Shown in pieces: positions 18,404 to 27,200 of a DNA stretch of 64,000 nt. Numbering within the stretch: the stretch's first letter is position 1; each line of letters begins with the position of its first letter. Made by a program: the position numbers and the translations under genes. The notes under the pieces were generated by a model. It saw only the letters and a program-made list of their open reading frames with translations, was not told the origin of the DNA and made no database searches. The DNA comes from UTCFX2 sp963827155 (GTDB lineage: Bacteria > Chloroflexota > Anaerolineae > Anaerolineales > UBA4823): positions 620,001 through 684,000 of the forward strand of contig CAWGZV010000002.1 in the NCBI GenBank assembly GCA_963827155.1. Reading direction: 5' to 3'.

Positions 18404-18985
18404 ATGAAGAAACTGACGATCCTTTTTCTTGTGCTCGTCATGGTAATACTGACCTTTACCCCTGCGTACGCAGGAGGAAAGAAATGTGTCAAGAACGACC
18501 CGCGTCCGCAGTGCAAGACTGCGAATATTCACGCTCAGATGAAGCCGGGAAAGGTTGCTGATACTGGCTTTACTTTCAAGCAGTCTGACCAAACTCGCAA
18601 TGTCAGAAGGAACGATCCCCCGCTGCCTGAAATTGAAGGAGATTGGGTGAGAGTACCCTTCAGATGGGGTATCGATATATTCGAGCGTTGGGATGGGCAC
18701 CGCCTTGTAGATGGTATTTGTTATCAGGTACCGATTACGCATGCGGTTGTTGTTTACAGGCACAAGAATTATGTGGCCAAGCGGCGCGAGGAAACCTGGT
18801 TTGATGGCTTCTATGTCCACTGGAAACCATTCCGCTATGATAGGCGAAGCGGATATTTGCAGTTTTCTGTTGTCCCAATTACCGAAGAGGTCTATTTCGA
18901 TACGCTTCAAGGTCAGTTTAAGGTTTGGGCCGTGTACGGCCTTCGCTCTACATGGTGGGAGATCCCGCGTTTTCGTTGCTGTTAG
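18404..18985 (+). CDS. Small secreted protein, function unknown
   Basis: A 193-residue protein with a clear Sec signal peptide (MKKLTILFL... ending TPAYA, cleavage after about residue 23). The ATG at 18404 is preferred over one 12 bases earlier because GGAGGG (18394-18399) lies just before it. The mature part is basic and rich in Trp, Tyr, Arg and Phe, with cysteines near both ends (KCVKNDPRPQC and the terminal FRCC) that could form disulfides. No family recognised. It lies in the accessory stretch between the insertion sequence and the integrase. Confidence 0.6.
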   Translation: MKKLTILFLVLVMVILTFTPAYAGGKKCVKNDPRPQCKTANIHAQMKPGKVADTGFTFKQSDQTRNVRRNDPPLPEIEGDWVRVPFRWGIDIFERWDGHRLVDGICYQVPITHAVVVYRHKNYVAKRREETWFDGFYVHWKPFRYDRRSGYLQFSVVPITEEVYFDTLQGQFKVWAVYGLRSTWWEIPRFRCC

Positions 18986-19050
18986 CGATTTCGACACAAA
19001 ATAGGCTGGATTTCCCGGCCTATTTTGAGCCATCGTTTTTCAAAAGGGGG

Positions 19051-19056
19051 TATAAT
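19051..19056 (+). promoter_or_regulatory. -10 box of a probably leaderless gene
   Basis: TATAAT preceded by GGGGG, seven bases before the ATG at 19064. If used, transcription would begin at or next to the start codon. No good -35 hexamer at 16-18 bp is visible (TTGAGC lies 20 bp upstream). Confidence 0.45.
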
Positions 19057-19063
19057 AGAACAT

Positions 19064-19336
19064 ATGAGCGAAGTATTACAGCCAGCTGAGCAATCGGCAC
19101 AGGCCTATACCTTCGAAGAGACAGTTTCCCAGCCCTATCTTGACTGTAAATTCAGCGCAGGACTTCTAAGCGGTCATCCTGTGGATACTTTATATCTTCG
19201 CCTGGAACGAGAGGGGGAGGGGGCTTTGTCGATCCTGCTTCGTCCAGATGAAGCTGCCGCGCTCGCTTACTGCCTGAGCGGCGTATTATGGTCACATGAG
19301 ATGGGTGTACTTACAAAGGAGATCGATGGAGCGTGA
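19064..19336 (+). CDS. Small protein of the integrase region, function unknown
   Basis: A 90-residue acidic protein starting at ATG 19064. There is no Shine-Dalgarno, and the -10-like box is seven bases upstream, suggesting a leaderless message. It contains LYLRLERE and LLRPDEAAALAYCLSGVLWSHEM, a pattern seen in small proteins of phage-like or integrative elements. Its 3' end overlaps the next gene by 11 bases. No function can be assigned. Confidence 0.55.
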   Translation: MSEVLQPAEQSAQAYTFEETVSQPYLDCKFSAGLLSGHPVDTLYLRLEREGEGALSILLRPDEAAALAYCLSGVLWSHEMGVLTKEIDGA

Positions 19337-19549
19337 AATTCTTCACATAGAGGGCGATTACGATACCCGAGAGGTTCGCATTGATGGGGTGCTTTTAGAC
19401 CCCAGGCCTTCGCAAGAAGTCTGGAACCACAGCCCGGATGGTTTCGCGTGGGGCTATGAGGGAGCGGTCCTGCGCAGCTCTCCCTGGTGCTGCCATTGAT
19501 TTACCGCTTTATGCTTTTGATAAGTATTATTATCACTAGCATGATATAA
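19326..19549 (+). pseudogene. DUF6166-like small protein, frame-shifted near its end
   Basis: Starts at ATG 19326 inside the preceding gene. The product reads DGVLLDPRPSQEVWNHSPDGFAWGYEG, matching the DUF6166 pattern 'LDPR...NHSPDGFxWGYxGSGPAQLALA'. As given, the frame ends after GYEGAVLRSSPWCCH. Adding one G in the GAGGGAGCGG run near 19460 restores GSGPAQLSLVLPL and extends to a stop at 19549. DUF6166 genes are typical passengers of mobile elements and plasmids; their role is unknown. Confidence 0.6.
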
Positions 19550-19555
19550 TGGGAT
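19496..19555. repeat. Left copy of an imperfect direct repeat flanking the integrase
   Basis: Begins with TTGATTTACCGC (19496-19507) and ends GATATAATGGGAT (19543-19555). Both blocks recur in the same order on the far side of the integrase gene, with a TCACTA core between them in each copy. Could be att-like sites or a duplicated promoter segment. Confidence 0.45.
19518..19535 (+). promoter_or_regulatory. Inverted repeat upstream of the integrase gene
   Basis: TGATAA-N6-TTATCA, ten bases upstream of a TATAAT (19545-19550) that could drive the integrase. It may be an operator or an arm-type binding site for the recombinase. Confidence 0.35.
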
Positions 19556-19575
19556 TATTCCACCGGAGTTCGATC

Positions 19576-20556
19576 ATGAGCGCACTCACAATATCTGCCG
19601 CAATCAAACAATATATTCATGCGATCCAGCTCGCACGAAGCGACAACACAGCACGCACCTATCGAAATGCGATGGCTGTATTTGCAGCGATCCTTGAAGA
19701 ACGCGGCCTGAGCCCTGAAACGTCGCCAGTGAGCGCCCTGAGTGAGGATGCGGTTGGCTGGTTCGCCCAGGAGCTTAAGGTCTATTCAGCGGCAACCGAG
19801 CAGCTCTACCTGACCGCTGCAGCAGGTTTCTACGAATACCTGGCTGCCGAGCAGATCGCCGACCTCAACCTGCCGCGCGTCCGCCTGCTCATCCGGCACC
19901 GATCGCGCAAGCCTGGGATCCGCTTGCCGCAGTTCCCGCAAGCAAATATTGAGAAAATTATAGATTATGCTAATAATCTTGCATTAATTCCCTACAGCAA
20001 CGATGCCGAACAGCTTATTAATCTGCGCGACCGGGCATTCATCCTTACCCTTGCCGATACCGGGCTGAGGGTGCACGAAGCCTGCGCTCTGCGGCGTGGG
20101 GATATCGACTGGAATGAGCATAAAGCTGTAATCATCGGAAAAGGGAACCGGCAAGCGGTGATCCGATTCTCGCTCCGCAGCCTGGAGGCACTGCGGTCAT
20201 ACTTACAGGCTCGGCTCAAGCTCGATGGTGGCAGCGGGAAGCAATTAGGCTCCCTGCCCTTATTCGCACGACATGACCGCGGCGCGGGAAAGAAAATCAA
20301 ACCGATTACCACATCCACCGGCAGGAATATCATCTCGGCTCGGGTGGCGGAAAGCCTTGAACCAGAGGCGGTTGGGACGATCACCCTTCACTCTTTCCGG
20401 CATTATTTCGTAACTACCGTGCTGAGAGGCTCGGGAGGAAACCTGAAATTTGCTCAGGAGCTCGCTCGCCACCAGAACATCGCCGTCACCCAGCGGTATG
20501 CCCACCTCTCTGACGATGAGCTGGATAAGGGCTACAAAGAAATTTTTGACGATTGA
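19576..20556 (+). CDS. Tyrosine recombinase (phage/Xer-type integrase)
   Basis: A 326-residue site-specific recombinase. The N-terminal SAM-like DNA-binding core domain covers about residues 5-100. The catalytic domain carries the full set: Arg in TGLRVHEACALR, Lys in IGKGNRQ, His-x-x-Arg in LHSFRHYF, His in LARHQNI, and the nucleophile Tyr in TQRYAHL. Start chosen at ATG 19576 (CGGAG upstream) rather than an earlier in-frame ATG that overlaps the promoter. Imperfect direct repeats flank the gene (19496-19555 and 20566-20632). It is the best marker that 15.9-20.6 kb was acquired. Confidence 0.88.
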   Translation: MSALTISAAIKQYIHAIQLARSDNTARTYRNAMAVFAAILEERGLSPETSPVSALSEDAVGWFAQELKVYSAATEQLYLTAAAGFYEYLAAEQIADLNLPRVRLLIRHRSRKPGIRLPQFPQANIEKIIDYANNLALIPYSNDAEQLINLRDRAFILTLADTGLRVHEACALRRGDIDWNEHKAVIIGKGNRQAVIRFSLRSLEALRSYLQARLKLDGGSGKQLGSLPLFARHDRGAGKKIKPITTSTGRNIISARVAESLEPEAVGTITLHSFRHYFVTTVLRGSGGNLKFAQELARHQNIAVTQRYAHLSDDELDKGYKEIFDD

Positions 20557-20565
20557 TTGAACTTG

Positions 20566-20632
20566 TTGATTTACCGCCAGAATCAGGATTTTTGTCACTA
20601 TGTCATATCTTACAACACGGATATGATGGGAT
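20566..20632. repeat. Right copy of the imperfect direct repeat
   Basis: TTGATTTACCGC (20566-20577) is identical to 19496-19507. GATATGATGGGAT (20620-20632) matches 19543-19555 with one change. It lies in the promoter region of the decarboxylase operon, so if it is an att site the element abuts that operon. Confidence 0.45.
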
Positions 20633-20697
20633 CGTGAACTTTAGAACTATCAGAAATAGCTAATTCCTCATGGTTCGGGAAATTCGAGGCGGAAACG

Positions 20698-22269
20698 ATG
20701 GGCGCGGACAACTTTAATCACGGCGAAGACCCCCGCATTCTCAAGCTCAGGGCGCTGAGGGAGAAGGCACGTGAAGGCGGCGGCCAAAAAAGGGTCGACG
20801 TTCAGCATTCGAAAGGCAAACTTACCCCCCGGGAACGATTAGACCTGCTACTAGACTCCGGCACGTTCAACGAACTTGAGCCCTTTGTTGTCGCTCCAGA
20901 CGATGAGATGGGGCTGGCAACCGAAAAATACTCTGGTGACGGGGTTGTAACCGGATACGGTCAAATTGAAGGCCGGACGGTGTATATCTATGCGCAAGAT
21001 TTCACGGTCTATGGCGGCACCCTCAGTATGATGCAATCTCATAAGATCTGCCGCGTGATGGATCTCGCTGTGCGAAACGGTGTCCCGATCATCGGGCTGC
21101 TCGATTCGGGCGGCGCAAGGATCCAAGAAGGCGTAAAAAGCCTGGGCGGGTATGCTGAGATCTTCCGGCGGAATGCCCAATATTCCGGCGTTATCCCCCA
21201 GATCAGCGTGATGCTTGGTCCGTGTGCTGGCGGGGCGGCATACTCCCCCGCCCTGACCGACCTGATCATCATGGTGGATAACCACTCCTTCATGTTTCTT
21301 ACCGGACCCGAGGTAATTAAGGGAATGACTGGCGAGGTCGTGGACGCGGAGAGCCTCGGCGGTGCTGCCATCCATATGAATACCACTGGAACGGCACATT
21401 TTTCAACCCCGGACGAGCACCAGGCTCTAAAGCTGACGCGGCAGGTGCTCGGCTACTTCCCTTCGAACAACGTTGAAAACCCACCTTATCTCATACCCAT
21501 CGACGATCCGATGCGGATGGATCTGGAGTTGAACAGCCTCATCCCGCTGGACGCTTACGAGGCTTACAGCATGCATGAGGTAATCCACCACGTAGTCGAC
21601 CGGAACAGCTTCCTGGAGATCCAATCCTGCTGGGCGCAGAACGCGATCGTCGGATTTGGGCGGTTGGGCGGGCACTGTGTGGGGATCGTGGCGCAAGAGC
21701 CGAGTGTGATGGCAGGCGTGATTGATATCGATGCTTCGGATAAGATGGCGCGATTCGTCAGGATGTGCGACTGCTTCAATATCCCCATTGTCACATTTGT
21801 GGATTCGCCCGGTTTTCTTCCCGGCACCCACCAGGAATACGGCGGGATCATCCGGCACGGCGCAAAAGTTCTCTACGCCTTCTCTGAAGCGACGGTGCCA
21901 AAAATCACGGTGATTACCCGGAAAGCATACGGCGGCGCGTATGTGGTGATGAGCAGCAAATATCTAGGTACAGACGTAACGTATGCATGGCCGAGCGCCG
22001 AGATTGCAGTGATGGGCGCCGAAGGAGCGGTAAACATCCTGTTTAAACGACAGGTAGAAGCGGCTGAGGATCCAGAAGCCGAGCGTAAAAGGCTGGTCGA
22101 GGATTATCGCGAGCGGTTTAACACCCCTCTTTTTGCGGCTCGGGAGGGATATGTCGATGATATTATCGAGCCAAAGGAAACCCGCCCGAAGATTATCGCA
22201 TCGCTGGCGGCGCTGCGCGATAAACAAACGGTCGCTCCAGCTCGAAAACACGGGAACATCCCGGTTTGA
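20698..22269 (+). CDS. mmdA: Na+-translocating methylmalonyl-CoA decarboxylase, carboxyltransferase (alpha) subunit
   Basis: A 523-residue crotonase-fold carboxyltransferase of the acyl-CoA carboxylase beta family. It has two crotonase halves, with oxyanion-hole motifs GPCAGGAAYSPALTD in the first and KAYGGAYVVMSS in the second, and the acyl-CoA site DSGGARIQEG. It moves the carboxyl group from an acyl-CoA to biotin. Because it is followed by a membrane OadB-type pump rather than a biotin carboxylase, the likely role is decarboxylation coupled to Na+ export, not carboxylation. Methylmalonyl-CoA is the most probable substrate; malonyl- or glutaconyl-CoA are alternatives. GAGGCGG lies six bases before the ATG. 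Confidence 0.88.
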   Translation: MGADNFNHGEDPRILKLRALREKAREGGGQKRVDVQHSKGKLTPRERLDLLLDSGTFNELEPFVVAPDDEMGLATEKYSGDGVVTGYGQIEGRTVYIYAQDFTVYGGTLSMMQSHKICRVMDLAVRNGVPIIGLLDSGGARIQEGVKSLGGYAEIFRRNAQYSGVIPQISVMLGPCAGGAAYSPALTDLIIMVDNHSFMFLTGPEVIKGMTGEVVDAESLGGAAIHMNTTGTAHFSTPDEHQALKLTRQVLGYFPSNNVENPPYLIPIDDPMRMDLELNSLIPLDAYEAYSMHEVIHHVVDRNSFLEIQSCWAQNAIVGFGRLGGHCVGIVAQEPSVMAGVIDIDASDKMARFVRMCDCFNIPIVTFVDSPGFLPGTHQEYGGIIRHGAKVLYAFSEATVPKITVITRKAYGGAYVVMSSKYLGTDVTYAWPSAEIAVMGAEGAVNILFKRQVEAAEDPEAERKRLVEDYRERFNTPLFAAREGYVDDIIEPKETRPKIIASLAALRDKQTVAPARKHGNIPV

Positions 22270-22275
22270 GGCGAA

Positions 22276-22638
22276 ATGATGAGTGAGAATCTGATTCTTG
22301 CGCTCCAAATCACGGTTATTGGAATGAGCCTGGTCTTTGCGGCGATCCTGGTTTTGTGGGGCTTGATGGCATTGATCGTCCGTTTTGCTGCCGACCGCAA
22401 GGCTGGAGGCGACGAAATCAGCTTGATTTCAACTGGCGACATTAAAGAGGAAAGCATATCTGAACCTGATCTTGCGCTAAAAAGATTGGCTGCTGCGGCG
22501 GCAGTCACCGCTGCGCTCGCGCGGCAAGCTGCCAGCACAGAACCGCATCCATTCCCTTTACCCCCTACCCCAATCGTCAGCGCCTGGCAAGCTGTTCTGC
22601 GAACACGCATGCTCACTAAGAGAGGCTTTAGAAGATGA
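22276..22638 (+). CDS. OadG-type (gamma/delta) small membrane subunit of the Na+-pumping decarboxylase
   Basis: A 120-residue protein with one N-terminal membrane helix (ITVIGMSLVFAAILVLWGLMALIV) and a short Ala-rich, then Pro-rich (HPFPLPPTP) cytoplasmic tail, the form of OadG/MmdD subunits that hold the complex together. The gene lies 6 bp after mmdA and overlaps the biotin-carrier gene by 4 bases. Confidence 0.82.
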   Translation: MMSENLILALQITVIGMSLVFAAILVLWGLMALIVRFAADRKAGGDEISLISTGDIKEESISEPDLALKRLAAAAAVTAALARQAASTEPHPFPLPPTPIVSAWQAVLRTRMLTKRGFRR

Positions 22639-23090
22639 AATACCAGGTAAGCATTGACGACCAGTCATTCATGGTGGAGATCGAATCGTTAGCCTCCCGG
22701 CCGATTGCTGCGTATGTCGACGGGGTGCGCTTCGAAGTTTGGCCTGAAAACGGAGAGACAACCGGCACGCAATCCTCCGAGTGTATTGATGTCCAAATTT
22801 CGACCGAAAGACCGTCCGAAGCTGGAAAACCTGGAGAATCATCACTTGGACCCGGCGCCAAGGCGGCCTTCAAAAGCCATACGGTGAATGCCCCGATCCC
22901 TGGTGTGATCCTGGAGGTGCTGGTCAAACCCGGAGACAGCGTGGTACACGGACAGGCGCTCTTTGTTATCGAAGCTATGAAAATGCGCAACCAGATCCGC
23001 GCTCCCAGGGCGGGGGAAATCTCTAAAGTGTTGGTGACGGCGGGTCAAACCGTTATCCACAATCACCCACTGATGGAGTACTCGGAGTAA
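22635..23090 (+). CDS. mmdC: Biotin carboxyl carrier subunit of the decarboxylase
   Basis: A 151-residue protein whose C-terminal 75 residues form a biotinyl/lipoyl domain, with the biotin-accepting lysine in EAMKM (near residue 117) and PGDSVVHGQ before it. The N-terminal half is less conserved, with a Pro/Glu-rich linker. It carries CO2 from the carboxyltransferase to the membrane beta subunit. Overlap upstream and a 2-bp gap downstream show a single operon. Confidence 0.9.
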   Translation: MKYQVSIDDQSFMVEIESLASRPIAAYVDGVRFEVWPENGETTGTQSSECIDVQISTERPSEAGKPGESSLGPGAKAAFKSHTVNAPIPGVILEVLVKPGDSVVHGQALFVIEAMKMRNQIRAPRAGEISKVLVTAGQTVIHNHPLMEYSE

Positions 23091-23092
23091 TC

Positions 23093-24220
23093 ATGCCCCT
23101 TCAAGCGATGATTAATGAGCTGCTAAAAGGATTTGGGGCTTTTACATGGGGCAACGCCTTGATGATCGCTGTCGGCGGGCTGCTTATAGGTCTTGCGATC
23201 GTCAAAGAGTACGAGCCGGTGCTACTTCTGCCGATTGGATTTGGCTGCATCGTGGCGAATATCCCACTCACGGGTATGCTGGAAAGCGGTGGATTGTTCA
23301 GGGTTTTATACGATGCGGGGATCAATACCGAGCTTTTTCCGCTTTTGATCTTTATTGGGGTCGGGGCAATGATCGATTTCAGTCCACTGCTTTCGCAGCC
23401 ATCGATGGTGCTGATGGGAGCCGCGGGGCAGTTTGGGATCTACGGCACTTTAATTCTGGCCACGATGATCGGTTTTCCACTCAACCAGGCTGCATCGATT
23501 GGCGTGATTGGAGCGATCGATGGACCCACATCGATATTCGTAGCAAGTAAGCTGGCACCAGAGATCCTGGCGCCCATCGCAGTGGCGGCATATTCATATA
23601 TGAGCCTTGTGCCGATTATCCAACCGCCGATTATGCGTTTGATGACAACGAAGAAAGAGCGGCGGATCAGGATGGAATATGCCCCGCGCCCGGTCTCGCG
23701 GAAAGCGCGGATTTTATTCCCCATTCTGGTCACGCTGGCAGTTGGCCTGATGGTCCCAGCGGCTGCCCCATTGATCAGCATGCTGATGTTGGGCAACCTG
23801 CTGCGCGAATCCGGTGTGGTGGAGCGCCTGAGCAAATCTGCCCAGAATGAGATTGCAAATGTGACCACGCTGCTGTTGGGGATCACAATCGGAGCGACAA
23901 TGACGGCTCAAAGCTTTTTGAACTGGCAGACAATCAGCATCCTGGTACTAGGCTTGCTGGCTTTTGGTCTGGATACGGCAGCAGGATTGCTCTTCGGCAA
24001 GTTTATGTGTTTTCTTTCACACGGCAAGATCAATCCATTGATCGGCGCAGCCGGGATCAGCGCATTTCCTATGGCAGGACGGCTGGCTGCCAAAGTCGCC
24101 CAGGATGAGGATTTCGAAAATTTTCTGCTGATGCACGCGATGGGAACGAACACCGCCGGACAATTAGGGAGTGTAATCGCAGGCGGCGTTCTGTTAGCGC
24201 TCGTCGGCGGATTGGTTTGA
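23093..24220 (+). CDS. mmdB: Na+-translocating decarboxylase beta subunit
   Basis: A 375-residue polytopic membrane protein of the OadB/MmdB/GcdB family. It decarboxylates carboxybiotin and couples this to Na+ extrusion. Family motifs include IGAIDGPTSIFVASKLAPE (the essential Asp in the fourth hydrophobic region), SLVPIIQPPIMRLMTTK, and near the C-terminus GAAGISAFPMAGR. Ten or more hydrophobic segments. Its last 27 bases overlap the end of the oppositely directed dehydrogenase gene. Confidence 0.93.
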   Translation: MPLQAMINELLKGFGAFTWGNALMIAVGGLLIGLAIVKEYEPVLLLPIGFGCIVANIPLTGMLESGGLFRVLYDAGINTELFPLLIFIGVGAMIDFSPLLSQPSMVLMGAAGQFGIYGTLILATMIGFPLNQAASIGVIGAIDGPTSIFVASKLAPEILAPIAVAAYSYMSLVPIIQPPIMRLMTTKKERRIRMEYAPRPVSRKARILFPILVTLAVGLMVPAAAPLISMLMLGNLLRESGVVERLSKSAQNEIANVTTLLLGITIGATMTAQSFLNWQTISILVLGLLAFGLDTAAGLLFGKFMCFLSHGKINPLIGAAGISAFPMAGRLAAKVAQDEDFENFLLMHAMGTNTAGQLGSVIAGGVLLALVGGLV

Positions 24221-27200
24221 TCTGATCGCCTGATAGACCAGCTCGATTGGATGGAACACCTGCCTATGGGTTCCATCTTCGATTTGGGAGCGGCAGGAAA
24301 CGCCGGCAGCGGATATCAACGTGCCTTCATCTGCTGCACGAACCGCCGGAAAAAGCCCGATTTCTCCAACCTGCATCGAAATATCAACATGATTGTCTTC
24401 GTAACCGAAGGCACCAGCCATCCCACAGCAGCCCGCCGGGATCAGATCCACCTGATATCCAAATTTCTCAAGGAGCAATTTGGTCGCCTCCGCCCCTACT
24501 GGCGCGTGGTCTGGGTGCGGAGAACGGGATTTTTGATAGCAATGACCGTGGAGCAGGACTTGAGTTTTTTGTTTATTGAGATTAGTTTGAAAATTATTGT
24601 TATATTGTGCGGAAATGGCTACACGCATTTTATTAAGATCAAGATCGTCACAATTTGTCGTTCGAATCAGGTATTCGTCAATCATAAATGTTCTTTTTGA
24701 TATCTCTTCGACCCGGCCATCTCTCGGGAGCAGGTCGAAATACTCATCTACCAGCGAATGGGTCTCTGATGGCTCTACCCCAACAATCGGGCAGCTCTTT
24801 CCGGGATCCAGGATTGAGATAGCATCAATCAACCTGCCAGCGTGGGATTTCGCAGAATCCAGGAACCCCTTCGAGATCATGGTCCTGCCGGACCCAATGA
24901 CAGGGATTATCTGGATATCACAGCCTAATGCTTCGAGCACTTTCAGCGCCGCCAGGCCAACTTCCGGGTGAAAATATTCCGTGAACGGATCGGAAAGGAA
25001 CAAGACCCGTGAAGAGCAATCCTTTTGAAGATCTTTTGTGCCAGTCTGATTGTTCTCCCGCCAGAGCCTTCCGAGAGGCTTCCTGGCGAATTGCGGCAGA
25101 CTGCGCTCGCGGCTAAGCCGAAGCGATGAGCGCAGGAGCCTGCTAAGAACACTCGCTCTCAAGAATGGATTTGCAAACATCCAGAATGGATGAGCGTATT
25201 TTGCCAGGACGCCGATATATCCAAATAAGTAGTCCCTTGGCAAGCGGACGCTGCGTTGCAAGCGGACGCTGCGAGTTAAGAAGGTTCTGCGGTTGTAGTG
25301 ATGGTGGAGGAACTCAACCTTGAGCTTTGCCATGTCCACACCCGACGGACACTCTGCCTTGCAAGCCTTGCATCCCAGACAGAGATCCAGGGCATCCATC
25401 ACGGCCTTTTCGGCAATTCGCCCGGTTGGGAATTTCCCGCTGATCATCGCACGCAGCAGGTTGGCACGACCGCGAGTCGAATGCATTTCTTCCCGAGTGG
25501 CCTGAAAAGATGGACACATGACCCCGTCCAGCTTACGGCAGACGCCGGCGCCATTACACTGTTCAATCGCTCCAGCCAAGCCTGCTTGAGAGGAGAAATC
25601 CAACCTGCTGGTCCAGGCTTGAGTCCGGTAATCCTCTCCGAACCGCAGCCGGCGATCCATCTGTGGAACACCGCCTGAATTCTGAGCAACGATTTTTCCG
25701 GGATTAAATATATTGTCCGGATCGGCGGCGTTTTTAATCCGTCGGAAAGCGGCGATAATCTCGGTCCCGAACATGCGCTCATTCCATTCGGAACGAGCAA
25801 TGCCATCGCCATGTTCGCCGCTAACCGCCCCACCGAAGCTCAAGGTCAGCTCTACCGCGTCACGGGCGAGGGAACGCAGCTGCCGAATACCTGTAATCGT
25901 TTTCAGATTGATGACAGGGCGAATATGGAGGCAGCCCGCCGAGGCGTGCCCATAATTATCCCCTTCCACAGCATAATCTTGCATAATCCGTTCAAATTCG
26001 CGCACAAATTCGCCCAAGCGCTCTACCGGAACGCTCAGATCTTCGATGAAGGACCAAGGTTTTTCATCACCAGCTCTAGAAAGGAACAAACCCAAACCGA
26101 CCTTTCGGATCTCCCAAATCTGAGCCTGTTCATTCGGTTCTAAAGCCAGGATGTGCGGCTTATTCTTGACAAGATCCCTGGCTTTCTGTTCAACGAGCGG
26201 TAGATCACTGCCAGAATACTCGACAACGAGCAGGGATACGCCTTTCGAACCAGATTCTGATTGATATGCGTTAATTAATGGGTCGAGAATTCGTGTTTTT
26301 GAGGCATAGGCAGGCGAGGCTTTCGCCAATGCAATCAAATTCTTCGGGATCAGCTCGACCGCAGATGGCTGCGTTTCTAATATTTTGGGCACTAACTCGC
26401 AGGCTTCTACATTTCCAGAAAATCCCATCACTGCGAGGACGACGAATTTTGGTAGAGGGACTAATTTCACTTTCAGCTTGCGCATGACGGCCAACGTCCC
26501 CTCAGATCCGGCGATAAGCTGCGCCAGGTTGATCTGACCAGCACCGACCGGCGGATAAGGCTGCCGATTTTCAGGTGAAATACCCCAGCCCGGGGGCGAA
26601 GTTGGCGACCACGGCAGCAAATAATTCAGGTTGTATCCCGAAGCTCTGCGCCAGGTCCGCGGCCAATTCATACGGATGGCTTCCCCGGACTGATTCTGGA
26701 TATCCAGAGCAGCCTGGTAAAACACCGCCTCGACGCCAGATCCATCACGGGATCTTCGCTCGGCTTCTTCAAGCTCTATCTCAGAGAAGCTCGCCATGGA
26801 ACCGTCTGAAAGGACGGCCTCTACACCAAGGAGATGGTCGGCAGCCATACCATACAGGATTGAATGCGCGCCGGTGGCGTTGTTCGCGATACTCCCGCCG
26901 AGAGTCGCTCGCTCGGCCGAAGCCGGGTCTGGACCAAATTGAAGCCCAAATTTTTTCGCGGTGCGATTCAGAGAGTTTAAGATCAAGCCCGGCTCTACCC
27001 AGGCGCTCTGCTCTTCTGGGTTGATCTCGATCAGCTTATCCAGGTAGCGCGAGCAATCCAAAACCCATCCCGGACCGATCGCCTGCCCCGCGAGGCTTGA
27101 CCCCGAGCCTCGGGCTATGATTGGAGCGCGATTGCGGGTACAGATCTCCACAACTGCCTGAAGGTCATCCTGGTCCCGCGGGAAAATTACCCCTAAAGGC

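Noticed and set aside
18103..19033. Long minus-strand open frames over the FG-GAP fragment and the secreted-protein gene
   Set aside because: They lack family features and oppose genes that have a signal peptide, Shine-Dalgarno site or known repeat.
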